The notes below the pieces were generated by a model, which did no database searches, had not been told where the DNA came from, and worked only from the letters and a program-made list of their open reading frames with translations. A stretch of 64,000 nt of DNA from Curtobacterium luteum (GTDB lineage Bacteria; Actinomycetota; Actinomycetes; Actinomycetales; Microbacteriaceae). Shown here in pieces: positions 50,487-59,900 of this stretch; position 1 is the stretch's first letter; the number at the start of each line of letters is the position of its first letter. Both the position numbers and the translations under genes were made by a program. The stretch covers positions 124,001-188,000 of the forward strand of contig NZ_BMOI01000006.1 in the NCBI RefSeq assembly GCF_014646995.1, written 5' to 3'.

Positions 50487-51376
50487 CAGGACCGCGCGAC
50501 CGAGTTGCCGGTGCCGACCGGGTGCAGGTCGAGCGTGCAGCACTTGACGCCGCCGCCGCCGAGCAGGAGCTCGGACAGGTCGACGCCGATCGGGTTGTAG
50601 CCCTTCTCGCGCAGCTGCTCCGCGAACCGCTCGGCGCGCGACGCGATCACGACGTTGTAGCCGTCCGAGTACGAGTTCAGGCCGAGGATCGCGGCGTCCT
50701 CCTCCGTGGCGATGATCGCGTCCGGGAAGCGCTCGCGCAGGATCTCGAGCGAAGCCTCGTCGAAGGCGCTCTCGAGGTAGGCGATGTTGCTCCGGCCGGA
50801 CGCATCGGGCTCGGGGTCGAGCACGGCGATGGCGGTGTCGAGGTGGTAGAAGCTCGGGTTGACGAGCTTGAGCGTGACGACCTCGCGGCCGTAGATCCGC
50901 GCGAGCTCCTCGTGCGAGCTGCTGTCGGAGCGGAAGCCGGTGCCGGCGAAGATCGTGTCCCCGATGAGCAGGAAGTCGCCCTCGCCCTCGTTGGTCTCCT
51001 CGGGCTCGGCGACAGTCAGGCCGGCGCTGCGGAACCAGTCCATGTAGGCCGGACCCTCGGGCTGGCGCTCGGGGTACTGGAACTTGGCGCCGTACGCGAC
51101 GCCGTCGAGCACGAAGCCGCCGTTGGCCGCGTAGACCATGTCGGGCAGGCCCTCGATCGGCTCGATGTACGAGATGTCGAAGCCGAGCTGCTCGTAGACG
51201 TCGACGAGCGACTGCCACTGCTGGACGGCCTTCGACGTGTCGGTCGGGTCCTCCGGGTGCATCCACGGGTTGATCCGGTAGCTGACCGTGTAGTGGGTCG
51301 GCTTGCACATGAGGATCGTGCGCTTGGTCGCGACACGGGCCGGGGTGGCGAGGGATTCGGGAGCGGTGTTCGACAT
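50486..51376 (-). CDS. ddaH: Amidinotransferase-fold arginine-degrading enzyme (dimethylargininase-like)
   Basis: This 296-residue protein of the guanidino-group-modifying superfamily has MCKPTHYTVSYRINPWM near the N-terminus and MVYAANGGFVLDG. GEGDFLLIGDTIFAGTGFRS supplies acid and backbone contacts, the His is in NPSFYHLDTAI, and the nucleophile Cys in GGGGVKCCTLDLHP. Relatives are dimethylargininases or arginine dihydrolases. Coupling to rocD suggests a product that becomes ornithine, favouring a dihydrolase-like role, but the sequence alone cannot decide. ATG 51376 follows AGGAGGA. Confidence 0.82.
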   Translation of the reverse strand: MSNTAPESLATPARVATKRTILMCKPTHYTVSYRINPWMHPEDPTDTSKAVQQWQSLVDVYEQLGFDISYIEPIEGLPDMVYAANGGFVLDGVAYGAKFQYPERQPEGPAYMDWFRSAGLTVAEPEETNEGEGDFLLIGDTIFAGTGFRSDSSSHEELARIYGREVVTLKLVNPSFYHLDTAIAVLDPEPDASGRSNIAYLESAFDEASLEILRERFPDAIIATEEDAAILGLNSYSDGYNVVIASRAERFAEQLREKGYNPIGVDLSELLLGGGGVKCCTLDLHPVGTGNSVARS

Positions 51377-51560
51377 CAGTCCTCCTGGGGGACCGGGGCC
51401 CGAGCCTGCCAGGAACCACCACTGGACGAGTTGCAGAGCTCCGGCGAGATGCAGGCTCACTCGCCGTAGCGGACCAGGTCGACGCCGATCGAGAGTCTTG
51501 CACACACCGTCCGCTCAGTGCAGTCACGAGGTGGTCACGGCCTGGCACCCGTTGTGGGCA

Positions 51561-51605
51561 CGCACGTTTCGTGCGCCGGAGCCACCGGGCGTGCAAGAAG
51601 CACGC
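51561..51605. promoter_or_regulatory. Two palindromes between the arginine genes and lrp
   Basis: CGCACG-TTT-CGTGCG (51561-51575) and GCGTGC-AAGAA-GCACGC (51589-51605) share the half-site GCACG. They sit just upstream of a TAGCAT -10 box (51607-51612) that starts an apparently leaderless mRNA at ATG 51620. They are likely operators for the Lrp-type regulator, acting on both directions. Confidence 0.6.
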
Positions 51606-51619
51606 GTAGCATTGGGGCA

Positions 51620-52057
51620 ATGGATTCGCTCGACCACCGCATCCTGGATCAGCTCCGGGACAACGCCCGCGCCGGCTACGGCGACATCGGGTCGGTGGTC
51701 GGACTCTCGGCCTCGGCCGTGAAGCGCCGGGTCGACCGACTCGTCGCGGACGGGGTGATCCAGGGCTTCACGATCAAGGTCGACCCCGCCGTCGAGGACC
51801 GCGGCACCGAGGCGTGGGTCGAGCTCTACTGCCGCGGCACGGTCTCCCCCGACGAGCTCCGATCGCTCCTCGACAGCGTGCCCGAGGTGATCGACGCCGG
51901 CACGGTCACCGGCAGCGCCGACGCGGTCGTGCACATGCGCTCGAAGGACCTCGCCGCGCTCGAGGAGGCGCTCGACCGGGTACGGCTCGCGCCCCAGGTC
52001 GACCACACGCGGTCCGCGATCGTGCTGTCGAAGCTGGTCACCCGCGACTCGGCCTGA
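51620..52057 (+). CDS. Lrp/AsnC family regulator
   Basis: This 145-residue protein has an N-terminal HTH (LDHRILDQLRDNARAGYGDI, then VGLSASAVKRRVDRLVADGVI) and a C-terminal RAM-type ligand domain (TEAWVELYCRG, DAGTVTGSADAVVHM). Divergence from the arginine/ornithine genes suggests that it senses an amino acid and controls them, as the AsnC-like regulator beside mycobacterial rocD genes does. TAGCAT lies 7 nt before the ATG, so the mRNA is probably leaderless. Confidence 0.92.
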   Translation: MDSLDHRILDQLRDNARAGYGDIGSVVGLSASAVKRRVDRLVADGVIQGFTIKVDPAVEDRGTEAWVELYCRGTVSPDELRSLLDSVPEVIDAGTVTGSADAVVHMRSKDLAALEEALDRVRLAPQVDHTRSAIVLSKLVTRDSA

Positions 52058-52086
52058 GCCCGCCCCCGGCGCGTAGGTTCGCCCCT

Positions 52087-52470
52087 GTGGGACGGAAGAC
52101 GACAGCCGGGAGGCACGGCGCGCCTCCAGGACTGTCGGTGACGGCCCGGCGGTTGGTCGCCGCCGCCTGCGCCGCGTACGCGGCCAACTGCCTCTGGGGC
52201 ACGGCCGTGGCCGTGCGCCTCATCCGGACGCGGAAGCTCCGGGTGGTGCACCACGGGCTGTTCGTCGTGACCGCGACCCTGACCGGGGTGGCGGCCACGA
52301 CACCGGCCTGGACGCGCGACCGGAGTGCCCTGTTCCTGCTGCCTGCGCTCGTCCCGCTGGCCGTCGCTCCGAGGACGGATCCCCGTGCCGGAGCACACTG
52401 GAGGGTCGCGGTCGCCGCTGCGCCGTCCTACCTCGGGGCGTTGCTGGCGCGCGGCCGACGAGAGAGGTGA
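52087..52470 (+). CDS. Small integral membrane protein, unknown
   Basis: This protein of up to 127 residues has three or four hydrophobic segments (LVAAACAAYAANCLWGTAV, VVHHGLFVVTATLTGVAAT, ALFLLPALVPLAVA, VAVAAAPSYLGALLA). GTG 52087 has TAGGTT 7 nt upstream, so it may be leaderless. GTG 52138 would skip a palindromic GGAGGC/GCCTCC stretch that reads through the first residues. It ends 3 bp before the nitroreductase start. No family recognised. Confidence 0.65.
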   Translation: MGRKTTAGRHGAPPGLSVTARRLVAAACAAYAANCLWGTAVAVRLIRTRKLRVVHHGLFVVTATLTGVAATTPAWTRDRSALFLLPALVPLAVAPRTDPRAGAHWRVAVAAAPSYLGALLARGRRER

Positions 52471-52473
52471 GCT

Positions 52474-53295
52474 GTGGAGCTCTTCGAGGCGATCCGACGC
52501 CGACGCACGACCAACGGGGCGTTCCTGCCCGACCCCGTCTCCGAGGAACACCAGCGGGTGCTGATGGAGCTCGCGGGGCGTGCGCCGTCGCAGCTGAACA
52601 GCCAGCCCTGGCGGTTCGTGCTCGTCGAGGAGCGTTCGACGATCGATCGCGTCGCGCAGATCAGCGGGTCCTCGATGACGCGGACGATGGCCGAGGGCAC
52701 CTTCTTCGAGCGGTACAAGCCGTACTTCCGGTTCTCGCAGGCCGAGATGGACGAGCGGCGCGACGGCATGCTGTTCGACAAGCTGCCCGGGCCGCTCAAG
52801 CCGTTCACGAAGCAGGTCTTCACGAAGCGCGGGCAGCTGCTCATGAACACCCTGCGCGTGCCGCACACCCTCGGTGAGGAGAACCGGAAGCTCGTCGCCG
52901 GGTCGCCGCTGCTGCTCGGCGTGATGCTCGACCGGCACGAGTACCGGAAGGAGGAGCTGTCGGGCTTCTACTCGGTGTTCAGCATGGGAGCGGCGATGGA
53001 GAACGTCTGGCTCGCCACGACCGAGCTCGGCCTCGGGATCCAGTTCGTCTCGTTCCCGATGGAGACCCCCGGCGCGTGGGAGGAGATCGAGGGGCTGCTC
53101 CGGGTCCCGCCGTCCCTCGAGCTCATGGCCGTCTACCGGATCGGGTACCTGCCGCCCGAGCGTCGGCGTCCGGCGATCGACTGGTCCTCGAGCGAACGGA
53201 AGCGTCCGTCCCAGTACGTCTTCCGCGGGACCTGCGACACACCGCAGCAGGGCTGGGACGACGTCGCTCCCGCCGGCGGGGAGGACCTCCGATGA
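52474..53295 (+). CDS. Nitroreductase family protein
   Basis: This 273-residue flavin enzyme has the family start [22 protein letters not shown], then [19 protein letters not shown] for FMN binding, and [18 protein letters not shown] with the second FMN and dimer contact. A mid-protein insert (residues about 70-120) is rich in Phe, Lys and Arg. Nitroreductases reduce nitro-compounds or quinones with NAD(P)H. The start is GTG 52474, directly after the small membrane protein gene. Substrate unknown. Confidence 0.87.
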   Translation: MELFEAIRRRRTTNGAFLPDPVSEEHQRVLMELAGRAPSQLNSQPWRFVLVEERSTIDRVAQISGSSMTRTMAEGTFFERYKPYFRFSQAEMDERRDGMLFDKLPGPLKPFTKQVFTKRGQLLMNTLRVPHTLGEENRKLVAGSPLLLGVMLDRHEYRKEELSGFYSVFSMGAAMENVWLATTELGLGIQFVSFPMETPGAWEEIEGLLRVPPSLELMAVYRIGYLPPERRRPAIDWSSSERKRPSQYVFRGTCDTPQQGWDDVAPAGGEDLR

Positions 53296-54029
53296 CCGCG
53301 ATCTCGGCGGCCGCCCCGGGGCTGACCGGCCGCCCGTGGATCCAGCAGGACTGGCGCGACGTCGTGTTCGTGCACTGGCGGGTCGACGTCTCGGCGGTCG
53401 CACCACACTTGCCGCGCGGCACCCGCCCGGACACGCTCGGGGCCGACGGGGTCGACGACGGCGCGACCACGTGGGTGGGACTCATCGCGTTCCGCTTCAC
53501 CGACACGGCGTTCCCGCCGGTCCGCGTCGGCCGGGTCGGTGACTTCGTCGAGGTGAACATCCGCGTCTACACGGTCGACGACCAGGGGCGGCACGGTGTC
53601 GTGTTCCTGTCGCTCGACGCCGGGAAGCTCCTGCCCACCATCGGGGCCCGGGTCGCGACCGCGCTGCCGTACTGGTGGGCGCACGCCGAGTTCCGTCGTC
53701 CGGAGCCCGACCGCGCCGCCTACGCGATGCGGCGGCACGGGACGCACACCCGGTCGATGGTCGACGTGCGGATCGGCTCGCCGATCGCGGAGCCCACCGC
53801 CCTCGAGACGTTCCTCACCGCCCGCTGGGGCATGCACGTGCGCCGCGCCGGCCGGACCCGGTTCTGGCCGAACGAACACGAGCCGTGGCCGCTGCACCGG
53901 GCGACGATCGTGCACCTCCGGGACGACCTCGCCGGGGCGGCCGGGCTGCCGTTCGGGCTGACGGAGCTCGAGCCGGACTCGGTCCTCTACGCGCCGAAGG
54001 TCACGACGCGGTTCGGTCTGGGGCGCTGA
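53292..54029 (+). CDS. DUF2071 (YqjF-like) protein
   Basis: This 245-residue protein has the family pattern: [18 protein letters not shown], then the [13 protein letters not shown] segment, [34 protein letters not shown], and a C-terminal [16 protein letters not shown] end. Its beta-rich fold is related to acetoacetate decarboxylase-like folds; function unknown. ATG 53292 overlaps the nitroreductase stop (ATGA). The last 29 bp overlap the convergent membrane gene. Confidence 0.85.
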   Translation: MTAISAAAPGLTGRPWIQQDWRDVVFVHWRVDVSAVAPHLPRGTRPDTLGADGVDDGATTWVGLIAFRFTDTAFPPVRVGRVGDFVEVNIRVYTVDDQGRHGVVFLSLDAGKLLPTIGARVATALPYWWAHAEFRRPEPDRAAYAMRRHGTHTRSMVDVRIGSPIAEPTALETFLTARWGMHVRRAGRTRFWPNEHEPWPLHRATIVHLRDDLAGAAGLPFGLTELEPDSVLYAPKVTTRFGLGR

Positions 54030-54714
54030 GCGGGTCGTCGTCGCGGCGGCCGGCAGCGCGCCAGGAGACCAGCGCGACGACCGCGGCGGCCGGCACGACG
54101 AGGAGCCCCCATCCGGACCACCGGGCCGCGGACCGGTCGTCGATGCCGGGGACCGTCAGTGCGACGATCGCGAGGACGGCCGACGCCACCGCGACGGCGA
54201 CCGATGCCACCGCCCGGCCGCGGAGCTCGAAGCGCGTCGGGTCGTCGCGCCGCAGGGTGTGCACCATCGTCCCCGCGACCACGAGGCCGATGAGAACCAC
54301 CTGCGCCCCGATCGCGAGCCCGAACACGACGAGCGCGACGCCGGCGGAGCTCCACGCCACGACCCGGGTGCGGTGCAGACGCCAGGCCGCCGCCCGACCC
54401 GGGGACCAGTACGCGTGCCGTCCGGCCACGGCGAGCACGACCGCGCCGACCAGGCCCACGACGCAGACGACGATCGCCAGGGGCAGCGCGGCGCGGTGCA
54501 GCCAGACGCCGATCGCCAGGACCGCCAGCGCTGCGACGGCCAGCCCGGCGGGAGGGGCCCACCACTGCTCGGGCAGGATCGGTGTCCGGCGGACCCACCG
54601 TGGTTCGAGCTCCGCGTCGTCGCGGGCATCGTCGTCGGCATGGGCGTCGTCGTCCGCGCGGGCGTCGTCGCGGGCGCGGGCGTCGTCGTCGGCCGGTCGA
54701 CGATCGGACGTCAC
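54001..54714 (-). CDS. Membrane protein with acidic Asp/Ala repeat at the N-terminus
   Basis: This 237-residue protein starts with about 40 hydrophilic residues made of DDDAR/DDAHA-type repeats. Six hydrophobic segments follow (GLAVAALAVLAIGVWL, LPLAIVVCVVGLVGAVVLAV, VALVVFGLAIGAQVVLIGLVV, VAVAVASAVLAIVALTV, WGLLVVPAAAVVALVSW). It resembles the upstream paralogue in layout, including a GRHAYWS/GRTAYAE turn after the second helix pair. GTG 54714 overlaps the preceding stop (GTGA). Function unknown. Confidence 0.7.
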   Translation of the reverse strand: MTSDRRPADDDARARDDARADDDAHADDDARDDAELEPRWVRRTPILPEQWWAPPAGLAVAALAVLAIGVWLHRAALPLAIVVCVVGLVGAVVLAVAGRHAYWSPGRAAAWRLHRTRVVAWSSAGVALVVFGLAIGAQVVLIGLVVAGTMVHTLRRDDPTRFELRGRAVASVAVAVASAVLAIVALTVPGIDDRSAARWSGWGLLVVPAAAVVALVSWRAAGRRDDDPLSAPDRTAS

Positions 54715-55361
54715 GTGTCGGCTCCGTCCTGCTCGGCGAGGAACGGGTCCGGCGGCGTCCGCTCGGCGAGGGCGAACTGCACGACCGCCATCGCCAGGGC
54801 CAGCGCGCCCAGGATCGCGCCCGGACCGATCCACGTCACCGAGAAGCGCTGCGGGAGGTCGTGGACCGTGAAGCCCACGACGGACAGGGTCAGGCACGCC
54901 ACTGCCAGGGACACCGAGGCCCAGGCGACGATCACCCGGTCGGTGCGCGGGACGGACCGGGCGAGTCGGAACGACATCGGTACCCACGCCGCCGCCCCGA
55001 AGAACCAGCCGAGCGGGAACCCGACGACCAGGGAGCCGACCGCGATGGTCGACGTCGTGGTCACCCCGACGACCACGCGGACGACGTGCAGCCGCCACGA
55101 CGCTGCGACCGTCTGTTCCGCGTAGGCCGTCCGCCCGGCCACGGCCAGGGCGACCGCGCCCGCGGCGACGACGACCGCGCTCGCCGTGCAGACGACCAGG
55201 CCGAGCGTCTCACCGAACTGCGTGCCGAGCAGGGCGAGGAGGACGGCGAGGGCCGCCGCGCAGGCCGGGAGCGTCCAGACCTCGCGGTGTCGGGTGGGGG
55301 TGTCGAGGACCCAGCCGGGCGGCGGCGCCTCGTCGACCGTGTCCTCTGCTCGGGTGTCCAC
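54711..55361 (-). CDS. Six-helix membrane protein, unknown
   Basis: This 216-residue protein has about six hydrophobic segments (LPACAAALAVLLALLGTQF, LVVCTASAVVVAAGAVALAVAG, TSTIAVGSLVVGFPLGWFFG, VIVAWASVSLAVACLTLSVVG, GPGAILGALALAMAVVQFAL). It is a probable old duplicate of its downstream neighbour, given the same order of helices and the shared AVAGR-AY turn. The start is GTG 55361. No family recognised. Confidence 0.7.
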   Translation of the reverse strand: MDTRAEDTVDEAPPPGWVLDTPTRHREVWTLPACAAALAVLLALLGTQFGETLGLVVCTASAVVVAAGAVALAVAGRTAYAEQTVAASWRLHVVRVVVGVTTTSTIAVGSLVVGFPLGWFFGAAAWVPMSFRLARSVPRTDRVIVAWASVSLAVACLTLSVVGFTVHDLPQRFSVTWIGPGAILGALALAMAVVQFALAERTPPDPFLAEQDGADT

Positions 55362-55453
55362 GGGGCCATCATCCTCGTCGCCGGCCTCCCGCGCGCCGCT
55401 CCAGGGGACACCGGCTGGGTGGGGGTCCGTGCTCGCATCGGTAGAACGGGGTC

Positions 55454-56449
55454 ATGACACGTGTGGCAGTGGTGACGGGTGGATCGGCGGGGCTCGGACG
55501 GGCGACGGTGCGCGAACTCGCCGCCCGGGGCTGGGACGCCGCCGTCCTCGCCCGCGGGAAGGACGGTGTCGACGCCGCGGTCGCCGAGGTCGAGGCAGCG
55601 GGACGCCGCGGGCTGGCCGTGCTCGTCGACGTCTCGGAGCGCGAGGCCGTCGAGGCCGCGGCCGACCGGGTCGAGGCCGAGCTCGGGCCGATCGACCTCT
55701 GGGTGAACGACGTCATGGTCGGGGTGTTCGGGCGCTTCCTCGACACCGACCCCGACGACTTCGAGCGGGCGCTCCGGGTCACCTACCTCGGCTGCGTGAA
55801 CGGCACCCGAGCGGCACTGTCCCGCATGGTCCCCCGCGATCGCGGCCAGGTGATCCAGGTCGGCTCGGCACTGGGCTTCCGCGGGATCCCCCTGCAGGCC
55901 GCGTACTGCGGCGCCAAGCACGCGATCGTCGGGTTCACCGAGTCGGTCGTGTCCGAACTCGAGGAGCAGGGCAGCAGGGTCGCGATCTCCCGGGTCGACA
56001 TGCCGGCACTCAACACGATCCAGTTCCAGTGGGTGAAGTCGAAGCTGCCGCACCAGGCACAGCCGGTCGCACCGATCTACCAGCCCGAGGTGGGCGCACG
56101 AGCGATCGCCGCGACGGCCGAGCGGCCCCGACGCCGCACGTGGGTCGGTGAGTCGACCGTGTACACGATCCTCGGCAACCGGATCAGCGCACGGTTCGCG
56201 GACTGGTACGCCGCCAAGACGCTCGTGTCCGGGCAACAGGCGCCGCAGAAGGACGGCGCCGCGCTCGGCGTCAACCTCTCCGAGCCGATCCCGGGCGACC
56301 ACGGCGCCCACAGCGTCTTCGACGACTCGGCGCACGCCTGGTCGCCGCAGACCTGGTGGGTCGAGCACCGACGGCTCGGCAACGGCATCATCAGCGCAGT
56401 GCTCGGCGTCGCAGGGGCAGTGGCGCTCGCGGCGGGGCGTCGGGAGTGA
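55454..56449 (+). CDS. SDR family oxidoreductase
   Basis: This 331-residue protein has a classical SDR domain: cofactor motif VVTGGSAGLGRA, the VNDVMVG block replacing the usual NNAG, Ser in QVGSALGF, and the YCGAKHA Tyr-x3-Lys. A C-terminal extension of about 100 residues (WVGESTVYTILGNRIS to a final hydrophobic helix) is shared with long SDRs linked to glucose-1-dehydrogenase-like or membrane-bound enzymes. TAGAAC lies 6 nt before the ATG, suggesting a leaderless mRNA. Substrate unknown. Confidence 0.88.
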   Translation: MTRVAVVTGGSAGLGRATVRELAARGWDAAVLARGKDGVDAAVAEVEAAGRRGLAVLVDVSEREAVEAAADRVEAELGPIDLWVNDVMVGVFGRFLDTDPDDFERALRVTYLGCVNGTRAALSRMVPRDRGQVIQVGSALGFRGIPLQAAYCGAKHAIVGFTESVVSELEEQGSRVAISRVDMPALNTIQFQWVKSKLPHQAQPVAPIYQPEVGARAIAATAERPRRRTWVGESTVYTILGNRISARFADWYAAKTLVSGQQAPQKDGAALGVNLSEPIPGDHGAHSVFDDSAHAWSPQTWWVEHRRLGNGIISAVLGVAGAVALAAGRRE

Positions 56450-56769
56450 GGACGGTCGAGGTCCTGCGGCTCGCGGTCGCCGGTGGCCACGCGATCCGGC
56501 TCCTCGAACCGCGCAGGACGCCGGTGCTCGACGCGGTGCTCGCGGTGCGACAGACGGCGCAGGCGGTGCTGGTGTCACGCTCCGGTTCGCCGGACGCCCA
56601 CACCGCGAGCGCCGTCGTGGACGTGCTGCACGGCGCGTCGATGGTCCCGGTCGCGCTGCTCGGTGGACGCCTGCGCCGCTTCGCGTCCGTGCAGCTGGTC
56701 CTCGCGGCGGCACTCGCCGTCGCGGAGGTGACCGCCGTCGGCCGCGGCCGCAGTCGCGGCCGCCGCTGA
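56446..56769 (+). CDS. Small membrane-associated protein, unknown
   Basis: This 107-residue protein starts at GTG 56446, overlapping the SDR stop (GTGA). Its two hydrophobic parts (ASAVVDVLHGASMVPVALLGG and VQLVLAAALAVAEVTAVG) suggest two membrane helices. It is tied by translation to the SDR gene, so a partner role is likely. No family recognised. Confidence 0.6.
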   Translation: MRTVEVLRLAVAGGHAIRLLEPRRTPVLDAVLAVRQTAQAVLVSRSGSPDAHTASAVVDVLHGASMVPVALLGGRLRRFASVQLVLAAALAVAEVTAVGRGRSRGRR

Positions 56770-56953
56770 CCCGGCCCCCCGGTCAGACGACGTCCGCACG
56801 GAACGCGCGCCGTGCCTCCAGGCGGGCCACCTGAGCCCGGACCGCTCGGCATCGCAGACCCCGGGTCGGAGCCCACGACCGCGGACCTGCACCCGCCCGC
56901 GGCCGTCGTCCCGTTCGCCCGGTGACAGGCCGTCGACGAGGACTGCGCCGTCG

Positions 56954-59900
56954 TCAGACCCGGAGCTCCTGGAAGTCGGGGTCGAGGTCGCCGAAGCGGT
57001 GCGCCGTGATCGACACGGACTGCTCGCGGAGGAACGGCAGCATCTCGATGCGTCCCGACTCCACCACCGGAGCGTCGTGGATGGCGGTGTCGACGCTCGC
57101 TCCGAGGGCCTCCTCGAGCGCGAGCGGGTCGCCGCCGAGCAACCGGATGCGGCTGCCGGGACCGCCGAACGCGGTGTGCCGGGGTCGGTCGGGTTGTGCG
57201 AGCACCTGCTCGAGTGCGTCCTGCGGTTCGTCGTCCGCGTCGCTCCACCGACGGTCGAAGACGGCACCGGACGCCGCACGCGCGAGGAAGTCATCGTCGC
57301 TCTCGACGAGGTGGTCGACGACGTCGAGCGGGGAGCGAGCGGAGGCGAAGAGCTGGGTGAGCGGCCCGGGCAGCGGCCGAGCCGTGCTGAGCATGACGTG
57401 TGCCCGGGCGGCGGTCGCGGCGGCGAGCACACGCACGAGGTCCCCGGTCGCGGAGTCCTCGGCGTGGCGGACGATCACGGACTGCGGACGGTGGCGCAGG
57501 ACGTTCCGCTGCACGACGAGCCCGGAGTCGTCACGTGACCGGCCGTAGTGCGACTCGCGGGCTCGGACGTCGCTGAGGGCTCCGGCACGCACCTGGTCGA
57601 ACTCCTCGAACGAGAGACCACTCCGGGCCGCTTCGATCAGGGCGGTGACGCGCGGTGGGAGCCCGTGCAGCTGGATGCTCTTGTGGACCTGCCGCTCCGT
57701 GCGCTCCCACCGCCCGAGGGTGGCCACGTACATCGGACCACCCGCCTTCGTGCCGGTACCGACCGACGATCGCTTCCAGCCGCCGAAGGGCTGCCGGCCG
57801 ATGACCGCACCCGTCGTGCCGCGGTTGACGTACAGGTTGCCCGCCTGGACGGACGCGAGCCAGTCCGCGACCTCGTCCACGTCGAGCGAGTGGATGCCGG
57901 CCGTGAGCCCGAACTCCGTGCCGTTCTGGATCGCGATCGCCTCGTCGAGGGTCTCGGCGCGCATGATGCCGAGCACCGGCCCGAAGTACTCGGTCTGGTG
58001 GAAGTCGCTGCCGGGCCGGACGCCGTCGCGGATGCCGGGCGACCAGAGCCGGCCGGAGTCGTCGAGCGGAGCCGGCTGCACGAGCCAGGACTCCCCCGGC
58101 CCGAGCTCGGTCAGCCCGGCGAGCAGCTTGCCGGAGGGCTCGGCGATGAGTGGACCCATCTGGGCCGCGGGGTCGTCCGGCCAGGCCACCCGCAGCGTCC
58201 GCGTCGCGTCGACCAGCTGCCGACGGAACCGCTCGCTCTCGCCGACGGACCCGACCAGGACGACCAGGGAGGCGGCCGAGCACTTCTGCCCGGCGTGCCC
58301 GAACGCGGACTGCACGATGTCCTGCACGGCGAGGTCGAGGTCGGCGCTCGGCGTCACGACGATCGCGTTCTTCCCGCTCGTCTCGGCGGTCAGCGGGAGT
58401 CCGGCGCGCCACCAACGGAACGACCGTGCGGTGTCGGCCGAGCCGGTGAGCAGCACCCGGTCGACGGCGGGGTGCGCCACGAGTTCACGGCCGAGGTCGT
58501 CCTCGTCGAGGTCGACGAGCTGCAGCAGGGAGTGCGGCACCCCGGCGTCCCAGAGGACGTCGGCGAGGAGCGCTCCGGAGCGCTTGGCCTCGGGAGCGGG
58601 CTTGAGGACCACGCCGCTCCCGGCGGCGAGCGCCGCGAGCACCCCTCCGGCCGGGATCGCGACCGGGAAGTTCCACGGCGGCACGACCACGGTCAGCCGG
58701 GGCGGGACGAAGCGGGCGCCGTCGCCGTCCATCGCCGCCAGCTGCCGGGCGCTCTCGGCGGAGTGGTGGGCTGCGTCGACGGCCTCGGTGACCTCGATGT
58801 CGGCCTCGGTCAGGGTCTTGCCCGTCTCGGCGGCCATCACCTCGATCAGGTCGGCGCGGCGCGTCTCGAGCTCGTGCCCGATGAGGTCGAGGAGCTCGGC
58901 GCGGTCGTGCGGGTCCTGCCGTCCCCAGTTCACGCCGGCCTGGGCGGTGCGGGCGACGATGCGCTCGAGCATCGAGCGGTCCACGACCCGGGCGCGGCGG
59001 ATGGTCCGCGCGCCCAGCTGCGAGCGCGGCACCCGGCGGAGGACGTCGAGCGCCCACGCCCGGTTGGCCGCGACGGCGGGGTCGGCGTCGGGCGCGTTCC
59101 GGAACCCGTCGCGGTGCTCGGCCTCGCCCAGGGGCCGGCGGCGGTCCTGCGTGCGGTGGGTGGCGGGCACGGGCTCGTCGAGGGCCGCGACGGACGCCAG
59201 GTAGCGTCCGTGCTCGCGGTCGAAGACGCTGGCGTCCCGGTCGATGTCGAAGGCGCCCGAGATGAAGTTCTCGGGGCTGGCGCTCTCCTGCAGTCGGCGG
59301 GCGAGGTACGCGATGGCGGAGTCGAACTCCTCCGGCGCCACGACCGGGGTGTACAGGAGCAGGCGTCCGACGTCGGCACGGACGGCGTCGGCGTGCGTGG
59401 ACGCCATGCCCAACAGCATCTCGACGTCGACCGCGTCGGTGACCCCGCGGCGCTGGGCGAGCACCCACGCGGTGGCGAGGTCGAACAGGTTGTGGCCCGC
59501 GACGCCAATCCGGACGGCGTCGGTGCGCTCGGGGACCAGGGCGGTCTCGAGCATCCGGAGGTAGGCGGAGTCGGTCTCGCGCTTGGTCCCCCACGTCGCC
59601 AGCGGCCACTCGTGCAGGATCGCGTCGACGTGCTCCATCGCCAGGTTCGCGCCCTTGACGAGCCGCACCTTCACGGGAGCACCACCGCGAGCACGTCGCG
59701 CCTGCGCCCACACCGTGAGCCGGTCGAGGGCGCCGGCAGCATCGGGGAGGTACGCCTGCAGCACGATGCCGGCCTCGAGCCCGAGGAACTCGTCCCGGTC
59801 GAGGAGCGTCGTGAACACCGCGAGGGTGACGTCGAGGTCGCGGTACTCCTCCATGTCGAGGTTGATGAACTTCGCCGGTCGACCATCGGCGAGCGGGGCC

